Shown here in pieces: positions 47,801 to 59,800 of a DNA stretch of 64,000 bases. Numbering within the stretch: the first letter of the stretch is position 1; every line of letters begins with the position of its first letter. Below the pieces are notes generated by a model. That model had not been told where the DNA came from and searched no databases. It worked only from the letters and a program-made list of their open reading frames with translations. The position numbers and the translations under genes are program-made. Source of the stretch: Litoditis marina (taxonomy: Eukaryota; Nematoda; Chromadorea; Rhabditida; Rhabditidae); NCBI GenBank assembly GCA_964036275.1, contig OZ038433.1:10717009-10781008 (forward strand), written 5' to 3'.

Positions 47801-50800
47801 GAGAACTACATGGAATACCAAGTCTCGGTGAACCTTCAACCAAATGCCAACGTACGAGTCAACCAAACCAAGAACGCCGTATATAAGTTTGCTATCGAGG
47901 TCAGTTAGTCAATTCATCTAAAATGAACCGAAAACATTTGGCGTGTCTGAAAGACCTTTTATTGGCAATACTAGAAATTGCTAATCAGATAAAAGGACAT
48001 TTTCATTTTGTTTTTTCAAAATTTATTTTCAAACTTTGCTCTAACTTTGATTTCATATCGTAGGATGTAAGAATGTACCAGATTGTGTTTTCTTCCGGTT
48101 ATGAGTTGCATATACACACTCTGCTTTCATTCCAGGGCTCGCAAGGAATTTCTACGACCATCAGTAGAGTGCGGGTGGACATTTTGTCTTTTGGATCCAT
48201 GACCTACAGTACCACCACCAAAGCCGCGGGTGAGCGCCACAGCTCTAAATAACCCTTTCAATCTTTTTTGCACTAATGAAATTGCAATTATTCGATAAAA
48301 CATCTAAATATTACTGTATCCGGAAACACGTTTGATTCACAAAATGCAACCAAAAATTGAACTGTTCAGTAGCCTGAAACTGAAGAGCCCGCCGAATAGG
48401 AAACAGGTTGTACTCTACATATACGTCAGCCAGACTCATCTTGAATCTTTTCTAAAATTAGGTTTCGCAAAAACTAAATAGTTATACTTTCCAGCTGAGC
48501 CAAGTACCGTAACCACGACTACTCCTGAAGCCACCACCGAAATGGAGCAGACTGACTTTGTCCTCGGAGCGAACGACGATGGCGTTGTCGACCAAATTGA
48601 ATCAAAAAAAAATCTAGAAGGACAGGAAAACGTTGACAATGTAATTCCCCTGAACACAACGGAGACAGTTTCAAACAGCAATGAGACATCAACTTTCGCC
48701 GAAATTGTCAAAGAAGAAGCCACAGAGCCCGTTAGCGACGCAGAGGAAACGACGTCAGATTCCGAGTCAGAAGGCGACGTCGAGTCTGAAATCCAGTCAT
48801 CTGAAGCACTGAACTCAGAAGCTGAGATACCCGAATCTGATGAAAAAGAAGCAGAAGACGTCAGCATTGCAGACATTAGGAACTTGGAATCCGGATCAGA
48901 AGAGGTAGTTGAGTCTGCGAATAAGTCATCTGAAGCTGTCAATTCTGAAGCTGCCGCACCAAATTCGGAAGAGAAAGAGGTAACAGAAGAAGTTAGCAGT
49001 GCGGACGATGAGAACTTAGATTCCAAATCGGAAGAGGTCGTTGATTCTGAGATTCAGTCGTCTGAAGCACTCAATCCTGAAGCAAACTCCAATGAAGAGG
49101 GTAGTGAAATGCCTGTTCATGAGCTCATCATTCTCTCAAACGACGACAAAACTACAGATGGAGGTCATATGGATGTTGCTCCTGAAACCTCACTCAAACT
49201 TGAAGACGGAGTAATCTCACTACCTGAGGTTGAGGACGAAACCACGACAGAACTGCCTAAAAAGGATTCATCCCTAGAAGTTGACGATAATAAGGACAGA
49301 AACGCAGAAAATGCATCGGATTCTGACGAAAAACACGATCCCGAAGAAATGCCCGCAGAGATTGACCCTGCCATTGTAGTAGCTGTCAACATCGGGAACA
49401 GTCAAGAACCGTTAGAAACTGAACAAGAAAATTTAGAAAAAGAAATGGGAAATGCCAACGTGAACTCTGATGAACTTGAAATAGATGAAGTTACACAGGG
49501 AACTGAAACGAAGAGCGAAGAAGTGAACGCTGAGCCTCAAGGAAAATTGGTTGAAATAGAAGAAGAAATCCTGGACAACAATGATGATTCTTCTGAAAAC
49601 AAAGCACACAACGTCATCGCTGAAAGTGCAAATCTTAGAGTGAAATCACAGACAATTTCTTTGGAAGACAAGGACCTGATCGAATCCGTTGTGGCGCCCG
49701 AAATTACCATTGAAAAGACTATAAGCTTTGAAGAAGACATAACTTCACAGGTTCCACAGATACTCGACACTGACAAGTCAAACTCCTTGGAGCAAATCTC
49801 ACCGGATTCAGCCGAACAGGTTTCTGAATCCGCTGAAGGTAGCGGAGAAGTGGAAGGTTCCGCGGAGGAAACGGAGACCGAAGTACCTACCACCACGCCC
49901 GTTCTCACGTTTTTGTCTAACATTGAAACCTCTATGGAGCGTGACATGAGAAATGAAGAGATGGAAAAGACTACTCTTCCATCGAGAAATGTGTTTGATG
50001 TCTCCTCCAGCTCCTCCAGTGAGGAGGACAACCCGCTGACGGATGCCGTCACCGTCGCCACCGAAATTGTACAGGCCGGACTCCTTCAGGAACTGGAAAG
50101 CGAGCCGGAACGTGAGTTGTTCATTTTCTAACAGTTTTGTTCTCAAGTGAAAACTGCTTCTATTCAAACAATCTCTCTATCAAGGTTGTGACTGTGACAC
50201 ACTGCAGAAATGGTCAAAACATCTTTCCAAAACGCGCATATTAGATTTTTTAAAGAGAAAACTTGAAGCGAGTAGCAAGCGTGTAACAAAATATCGAAAC
50301 ATCGGAAAGGTCGACAAGCTCAAGCTATCCCAATTTTCCAGCAATGTCCATCGAAGTGGCTGGTGCTACCAACGGGCGCTTCACAATTGCCAAACAGCTG
50401 TCTTCGGGAGATGTTCTTAGAGGATTGACCATTACCCCAACTGTCAAAGATGATGAGGTATAGCTTGCGACCGGTTCCAAATCTCTGTGTTTGTAGTTTG
50501 ATCTCACCGTATCCTAGTCGTAATTCGAAAATTAATAATTACCTTGAGTATGGAGATCGATGAACCGCAACTCCGATATTGTCCCTCCATCTATGATTGG
50601 TAATCACAAATGAGCTGTGAACGGTGTATCTACCTTCAGCAGTGTATTTAAGGTTCCTGAATTCTTGATATTTTTCGGCGATACTGGTCGTTGAACAATA
50701 AAACACGTTTGTACGTGTAGATAATGTCTTCACAATTAGTAGATAATGGACATTTCGTAAAATTAAGTAACCGTTTTAATTTCAGAGCAAGTCCCAACTG

Positions 50801-53800
50801 GTTACCCTGTCAACCGATCGCCCCGATCTGTTCTCCATTCGCCCAAGCGAAGTACAGTCTGGCAGCAAGGCATACGTGTTCATCAACGATCCGAAATTCC
50901 CTGGAGATGTGAATGTCAAGGTAACACTCTCTTCACTTGCGGCTGGTTCATGGCAACGAAAGGATAGAAATTGATCAGTGAAAAGTAGTTGTTCACCGTT
51001 TTTGAATACGAAAAAGATGTGTTGAACCTATAGTCGCCATTTTCCCCATAAAGACAGCAAAGGATTCGATTGATTGAGCTATGCGGGCGAGCGGTCGTTG
51101 ATTACTTGCCAGCAGGCGAGAGAGTGTGAAGATTAATGATACGCAGACTGGCTGGCCCCTCGCCAAACCCCGCCCCTTACAAAATTGATGGTACGGTGTC
51201 CACAACGGTTTGAAAAATCCTATATGGTATTTGAACACATAGTGTCAACCTTTATCACATTGTAAGGTTTGCTCGTGTCGGAGCAGATGACAACGGTAAG
51301 TGTTCCTCTGCCCCTTCACCACTGCAACTCTTATAGTTGAGATATCATTCCCGTTTATAGATCACAGCCACCTTCGACTCGAGCAGTGTGCACCAGCTGC
51401 TTACTGTTCGTAATTCTCCCACGGCCACCAACGGCGGTATGACGTCATTCGCCATGTCCATTCGCGAGGATTCCCCGTCCGGAACGACTGTTGGCAAGGT
51501 GCCAAAGGGTACCGGAGTGCGAATCATCGGAAAACCGGGATTGTGAGTTTTAATCAGCATTAAGGATCAGCATTCTGGGTTTTTTTTTGCGAGAAGATCT
51601 AATTCAAAAACAAAGTACCGTACCTGGAAAGGAATTTGTGATAAAAGAATGTTTTCGTGTACTAATGTTAACAAGTTGAGAACCTTATGAAAATACTCAC
51701 ATATATTACGGACACATTTAATTCTGCTACTTTACACATAGTTCTCCTGAATGGAATGAAGACAACAATTAACCGAAAAAATTATAATTAAACGATTTTC
51801 AGGTTCGCTCTGGTTGGAGATGACATAATTCTGTCGTGTCCCGACGAGCGGCCTTGTCTCGACCGCGAAGCACAGGAGAAACACTACGTATTCATGGCTT
51901 CTCAAGACGGTGAGTACTGTAGAAAGTAACTACTTTGTTGTAAATTGATCTCGATGATACACACATTTACATCAAACGGGATCAGACTACAAACACGCGG
52001 GTGAGGACTATATACACCGTATAAGGCTGTTTTGCGATTGTGGTCGCAAAAACAGTGGGGGCGCGGATTCTGAGTATAAGAGAAGTGGATTGATTAGTGA
52101 CATGAAATTAGCATTCGAATGAAAAATCGTCATTGCATGTTCCTAAATTCTTCTGTGTTCAAAATGTTTCACGTTGATTATAAATGAAACACTTACAAAA
52201 CATGGAGGATCAGGATCAGCAACTTTTATTTGAAAAGGCTCTAATTCAGATGTACTTCTCAACGACATTTTAGGTTCCTTCCCACCCTATCAAGTTACCA
52301 TTAGCATCGATGACGTGAACGACAATCCTCCACGTCTACAGACAACTGACCACGTCATCAGGATATCCGACAACAAGCTCATCATGCCCTTCGGCATTGA
52401 GGTGCACTAATTGTAGATGAACTATGCATGTAAAGCGTAAATTCGCGCACCTCAAAACTAATTTTATACGAAAGTGGGTTACATCATGTTTTCGGCATAA
52501 CCGTTAGTGAGGAAATGGTGTGTAGGTCAGAGAGAGTTCTTGATCTTCACCAGCTCAACTACGGTAGAGGTCCATTTGGCGATGTTCATACAATGGTTTG
52601 GGGGTGGAGGATGAGTATAGTGAGTGCCAAATTTATGAATTTATGTCTATCGCCGGAACCGAGCCTGCGAGCAAAAGTTTCGTAGCAGGGCTCTTACCAC
52701 TGCGCTATTACAGCACATAACTGGGAAGTCTTGAAATCAAAGACATGCGCGCGTACACAGCAGCAAGTGAGATATACAGTACTCTCCCGCCTTCCCGTTG
52801 GCAACGACTATATTCGATATCGAGGCAACACAATGCTGCTTATTTCCAATATTCCTTTCCATTTTTTTTCAAAATCGCAACCGGGAGGGGTGGACGACTT
52901 TCCTCGAGAAAAAAGTAACCTCAACAAAAAAACACGTGTTTTAGATCATGGACGCAGATTCGACATCAGCTCAGAAGAATCGACTCATCATGGGAGGATC
53001 GGCAGCTCTTTTCCTCTCGGCTCAGAAACTCGAGGACGGACTTTATCAGGTCAGTTATTTAGGGTGTGACGGAATCCTTGTAGTTTGCTATCGGTACACA
53101 TAGCAATTCACGATTTTCCTCCGATAATCAACGGGATCAAACTACAAATGCATCGAAAATGGGGGAAAATACACCCTACACACCTGTTCTGAGAAGAGCG
53201 AACCTTACTAGCTATTAAAGTGTAGTCCAATAGTACCATTATCGAGCGGTTTTATTCATTCCTAGCACTTCTGACCACAGAAAGGAAAGAATAGCAAGAT
53301 AGACAACGTTTAAGAGTTATGAGTGTTGTTCAAACGAATACTCTATCTGTTCTGCAGCGCTTGTTGCTCGAAAGTTCTGCTGTGTTTACAGATCAGACTA
53401 CAATGCAGCTAACACTATGATTTTGAGCATGTTCATATTTATTTCAGTTGATGGTAGCTGGACCTCACCCTCCCGGCAGATATGTACTGGATGTAACAGT
53501 GACAGACGGAAGAATGAAGGACAAGAAATCGATAAACGTACTCGTACAGGTATGAACACGACTAACACGACTTTCACGTAGATGTAATTCACGTTTTTTT
53601 AAACTCCCAACTGAATGCTGAATATTTCTGTAGTAGTTTGGTTAGAAAACTACGATCATTTTTTACTCTTCAAAATGGTTTGTGCAAGCCACTGGTGTCT
53701 AGTTTACCTTAAAATTTAACTAGCTACAATCTATTTTTGTTATTGTTTCTCAATACTCTAGTTATATGTCGGTATCACATTCTCTCTTTTAGCAAACTTC

Positions 53801-56800
53801 CTCTCACGCTCACTTCCGCCATAACAATTACGAACGAAAGATTCACGCGGACAAGATAGTGCAAGGTTTGTCAACTAAACTCTCTGCCCACAACTCGAAC
53901 ACGAATATGTTTATACCAAAAAGGATAATAAAGTTCTGATGACTTCATCTTTTCATTCTCAGAATGAGGAGTTGTTTTCAATCAAACCAAGTCCAAAGTT
54001 TTTGGTTCATCCACCTGTGAGTGATTTTTACTGCAATCTGATTTGACCTTTTCCTTTTTCTCTGAAAACGTCAAACTATTGGTGAACTAATGAAATTAGT
54101 CGAAATATATTTCTAATTTACTCAGAAAAACTGTTATTTTTCTCAGGAAACGAGTTTCTGCGAGTAGAACTAGAGGGAGTTCCGATAGATGAGGCGAAAT
54201 TTGTCATTCTTGGTGGAAACCCCGGTTGGCTGTCCATTGAAGATTATGGAGGCACAATGAACTTCGCCAAATTCAGAGGGTGAGATTTCAGAATACTAGT
54301 TCTCGACTTTGATTGAATCAACTTTACATACTTTTATAATATGATTTTCTGTACTAACTAGCACAATCGACAAAAACACAGATTTCAAAACATTAGTTAC
54401 TGACTTTTCTTGCATCAAATGTTCGCACCGTTTTAATATCTCTCGCATGATGACGAAGCAAAATGAAGTTTTTTCTCTAACCATTGTTGCACGTGGAATA
54501 GGGAAGAAAAATTGTCATCAAGTAGTCTGTTTTCAGAAATGTGCATTCCGGAGCCTATGAAATTCGTGTGGCGGCTATCGATCGAGCTACCGGTAGACTG
54601 TTGGCAGAGACCAAAGTACAAATAACTGTAGTTGGAGGAGCAGAGAAAGCAGAGAAGAAAGTGTTCAAGAAACGGTTGTACGAGAGGACCCTGGATCGAG
54701 GTATAGCTCTCATTTCGCCAATTTTGAAATTACCCGAAGTTGGTATGCCGGTGAAATAGTGCGTAGGTCAATGAAACGTAAACATGTGGTTCGTTTCCCT
54801 GTGAAGCTACTTATAACTTATCTAACATGTTTAGTTACAAGCCGCACGGGAATATAAAACCGCAACTATGAACATTGTCATTACGTGTGCGAATTATTAT
54901 TAGCTCACTGAGTTTGATGTGATTAGACATTAAATTCCATTTCATGTACAAGTTTCATCGCTAAACTTCAGAAACGGCCCCCGAGGTCTCGATTGAGCTC
55001 ACAATGTCCCCTGACGCACCGATCACCATCGACAGACCCTCCATTTTTGCGCTTGATGAAAATGGTCAATCGAGAGAACTGCAGGAGGTAAACTGATGTA
55101 AATTAAAACTACAATCAATTTAGTCTTAATGATAAGGTGAGCTCGAAAACATATTATAAAAATGAATATAATATATATCGACAGAAATACTCTCTCAATC
55201 ACATTACACGTCTCGGAAAAATAAAAAAAGGTGCACAAACACGATACAAAATAATTTATTTTGCTGTCCCAGACACTTTTCTAGGTCGTTCGCAGTTTTT
55301 CATGCTCCGGGATCCAGGACTGATTTGTGAACTCAGAATTTAAAGAATCAGTAAGAAAACCAGTTTTTAAAGTGCAAACAATAGTTTAAAGAAGTATGAA
55401 CACGAAAATTTATTCACAGGATGACTTCCAAATCGACGACCACAAAATCATTGTGAAGCGAGATTCGGTGAAGGACGTTCGAGTGGTTCAATTCGAGGTC
55501 ACTTCCGGAAATGATAGAGGTTCATTTTTTCACATTGAGTTTCCACGTGGACTTCTACACTATGTATTAATCTTAAAAGAATAGTTCTGTATGAAAAACG
55601 CTCATTCAGCGAAGGTGTATTGAATATAAAATTATTTTGAAGTTTTATTGCTGTTTCAGGATATATTTCTGTGAAAAAAGCAGCAATAATATTAACGAAA
55701 ACAAACTTTCACGTGATTACAACTGAATTCAAGTGAAAACAACTATACGCCTGATGAAATCGGAACAGCTCACCATGACCACTGTTAAACCAATTGTGTG
55801 AACTGAATTTCGAGTTCAAACCACAATTTTCAGCCACTGTGGTGCTGCATCTCTCGTCTTCCGAGGAATTCGTATCTCACCGTCTGAAAATGGCGTCTCG
55901 CCCCGTTTTCCCAGCTCCGTGGACCAACGAAAACAACATGATCGAAGTACGTTAAAACCTTGGGTTTGTTTAGGCGTAAGGTAGTTAAGGTCTAAGTTAA
56001 AGAAGGACGATTATGTGGTCCAATCCGAATGCTTCAGTCCTTTAAACTGCAATTGACAAATGTATTGCAGTTTGAAGGATTGAAGCGTAGGGTTTGGTCC
56101 ACATAGCCGTCCCTCTTTAAGGTTGGGCTAGAGATTGACTCGACTCGAAAACGCTGAAATTTTCGAGTTTAGTGCCTTGCAAAATGTTTTACCGCTAGTA
56201 TGAACGGTTATCTGACTTTTGGGTTTTTGCCAGGTTACTTGTACAATTATTCATTTTAAATTTCTCTGTTTCCAATTCCCTCACTCCAGTTCCGTATTCC
56301 GGAAGAACTTCCCATTGGCCATGTCGTCGCCGTTCTGCCCAGTGTCAATCCTGTAACCGGAAAATCCGTTCCGGCCGTTCTGGAAGGAAGCGATGCGTTC
56401 ACACTTGACCCGAAAACAGGTATTTTTGACTCTACGTGGGTTCTATCCAGGAACATGTAGGAAAAATTCGGATATGAGCTATGCATGTTTTCGTTGGTTT
56501 ATTTCCATTCTCACACGATAACACTCATAGTATGCATTCCAACTGTCTGAGGACATTTTTCAGTACACTATGACTTTTTTGAACACACCTTAACATTATG
56601 GGAAAAAATGAAGTCGAACATAAATTCTTTCAAAAATACTACCACGCAGCGGGTGAAAAAAACGATCGGAAAATACACAGCACTGTGCCAGTTCACGTAG
56701 GAAGGAAGAGACGTGTTTCTTTGATCATTTCAGAGTGTTCTATCAACACCCATTTCAAATTAACATAGATCTGTCGTAGACTATTTACCTAAAAAACTAA

Positions 56801-59800
56801 TCTTGAGGTTCTCTTCACGTCGCAAAACGCCTCAACTTCGACAGCGTCTCCCCAGCGGATCGTCATTTCAACGTTCGTCTAGTGGCCGGCGAAGAGGGCT
56901 ACGAGTCGACGGCTGACGTCAGAATTCACGTGGAAGACGTGGACGACAATCCACCGGTAATCGATAGACAGGGACTTCCGGATCAGGTTTGTAGACCAGC
57001 AGCCAATTATTGTTAACTATTATGTAATGTCGGAACGTATGAATAATCTGACTATGAACACAGCCACTGTAAGATGAAAAACAAAGCTATGGTTTTTCGG
57101 AACATTGCCTCATAGAGGAAGTTGAGAATGAGAAATTGATTCTATCAAACACACGGCTGCAATAGTTGCTGTAGAAGATTATAACTTTTATTTTCATTTC
57201 AAAAACTTCCAATTGGACGTGCAGAAGTAAGAGAGGAAATGGATATATTTGAAATTTAGCCAAACTAACATCTTATTGACACTGTTCGCAGATTGTGTTG
57301 CCGGAGAACCTGCCTTCTGGTACTGCCATCGCCCGTATTGCCGTGAAGGACATGGACGACGTCAGTACTCGTGCAGGACTAAGTGTCCGCCTGACCGGAA
57401 GCGGCAGCACCTACTATCATGCGACTGTGGTAAGTTCAGGAACATTAATATTAATAGAAAACATAAAATGTTATAGATCATAGTTTGAATAGAGGGGGGA
57501 TACTAACATGCGACTGTGGTAAGCATAGAAACATTTCCATGAATGAAAAATAGAATCGAAAACCCGTCGCCAGATAGAATATGTTCATAATTGAGTTCTC
57601 ATCCTTTGGTCGATAGAATACTAATCACAGCCAACTAAAATTTTTGTTTCCGGCTGTTATTGATTTTCTGGCACTCACGATCAAAAAGAGTCTAGAATGG
57701 GTTGATGGCTTGAGGATTTTGGTTAATTACAACAAACTAGATTATTCACAACGAGTTCGACAAACTAGATTGTTCACAACGAATTACAACTAACCATTCT
57801 CAGGTAAACGGAACTGTGAGCATAACCGTGGCCCCTTCCATTGTCCTCGACAGAGAAGCCACCCCGAGACACTCGTTCGTACTGAGAGTACACGATGTGG
57901 CGGGACATGAGGACAGTGTGCCGGTACGTTTTGACTCGAGAAAGTTTGGCAAATGAGAACAAAGAATAATAATAATAAGACCAACCGTTAATGTTAACTG
58001 TTTCAGTCTCACTATCACCTCAACTGTAGTCTTATTGTATCAATAACACCATGCTTCGCATTAGGATCTATAGTTAGCAGTTCACGGAAATATTGGAGCA
58101 ATTTGATTGGTCTCAGTTTTCTAGTGTTTCTAGGGAATATGTTTTCTATTTTTCAATGCGTGACACATTTTTAATAAAAAATTAGCCTCTTGTTGGTCAA
58201 ACATTTTGTAGGAACACCTTTCCTTTTAGTTGACCATCAGTCTTTCGGATGAGAATGACAACGCGCCCCGCTTCGTGCGACCCATCTACGATGTGCAGGC
58301 CGTAGAGAATTGGCCCGCAGGGGTCATTCTAGACCGCCTGAGGGCAGTTGACCCCGACCTAGGGGACAGGGGATCGATCACGTACTCACTTGCGCCGCAT
58401 AACGCAAAACGTGAGTGAAAAATATTTATCGAGTTGACTTGGAGTCGTAGCAAAGTCGTGCGTCATAGGGCCTGGATCTCTAATTGTCCAATTGTCCAAT
58501 TGTCCAACTTCAATTGTCCAATTGTCCATCTCAAATGTCCATTTGTCCAATTGTCTATTTTCAATTGTCCAATTGTCTAATTGTCTGTTTTCAAATGTCC
58601 ATTTGTCCAATTTTCAAAATTTTTAAAATTTTTCTTTTTTTTCACTTTTTAATTTCTCAATTTTTCTTTCTCCTCACACCCGGGGGTAATTTTACGCGTT
58701 AAAATGTAAAATTCGACGGATTAGGATGAAACTTGCACAAGGGGTAATCGACCACGAAGATCACGAATACGCAAATTAAAATTTGTTCAACGCGCGCAAA
58801 ACGTGCACGCGACGCGACAAAAATGTCAACATTAGAGTTTGGGAATGAAACTTTGGGAGCAGGGGTAGTTGATGACGCTGATTTCGAATATCGACATTAT
58901 GTTAAAGGTTAAAGGTGGTGGGGGGCAAAAGTATCATGGTGAGCAAAACGAGCATTTTCGAACCAAACTTGCAGGGCTAGGGTAGTCGATCATGGACATA
59001 ACGAATATCGATACGGGGTTAAAGGTATCGATATTCGCTATGTCCATGATCGACTACCCTAGCCCTGCAAGTTTGGTTCGAAAATGCTCGTTTTGCTCAC
59101 CATGATACTTTTGCCCCCCACCACCTTTAACCTTTAACATAATGTCGATATTCGAAATCACGCGTTGAACAAATTTTAATTCGCGTATTCGTGATCTTCG
59201 TGGTCGATTACCCCAGTTGTGCAAGTTTCATCCTAATCCGTCGAATTTTACATTTTAACGCGTAAAAATGACACCCGGGTGTGAGGAGAAAGAAAAATTG
59301 AGAAATTAAAAAGTGAAAAAAAAAAGAAAAATTTAAAAAAATTTAAAAATTGGACAAATGGACATTTGAAAACAGACAATTAGACAATTGGACAATTGAA
59401 AATAGACAATTGGACAAATGGACATTTGAGATGGACAATTGGACAATTGAAGTTGGACAATTGGACAATTGGACAATTAGAGATCCAGGCCCATAATGCA
59501 GCAAAATAGTGCTCTAATCACATAGACCTGCAATGGGGTTCCGAATCCCACAACGTAAAGTTATCGCCTGAGGGCGGTTCACCCCGATCTGAGAATCATT
59601 AAATACTTATTGGCACCGCACAACGCTAAATGTGAGTCAAAATATTGCTGAGGTATAGTTCGCACATTTCCCAACTGGACTTGGGCAGCTGGCCAATGAA
59701 ATTTGAAGGCAGTTTTTGAACATGTTTAACCACTTCAAAACAATGGAAATTTGTGTGAAGGGTTTGTTCCCTTCGTTATAACTCGTATTCAAGAAGAATT

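Noticed and set aside
48436..50167. Long minus-strand Ser-rich open frames (196, 174 and 119 codons)
   Set aside because: They are antisense shadows of the acidic cadherin exon: GAA/TCA codons read backwards give Ser/Phe-rich open frames.
51267..51295. Possible 29-nt mini exon of the cadherin
   Set aside because: It has an acceptor and donor, but in the required phase it meets TGA. Joining 50920 directly to 51361 gives a continuous cadherin strand.
53962..54018. Possible 54-nt cadherin exon
   Set aside because: Including it breaks the phase between the exons at 53865 and 54147, which join cleanly without it. A weak alternative donor upstream could allow it as a rare isoform.
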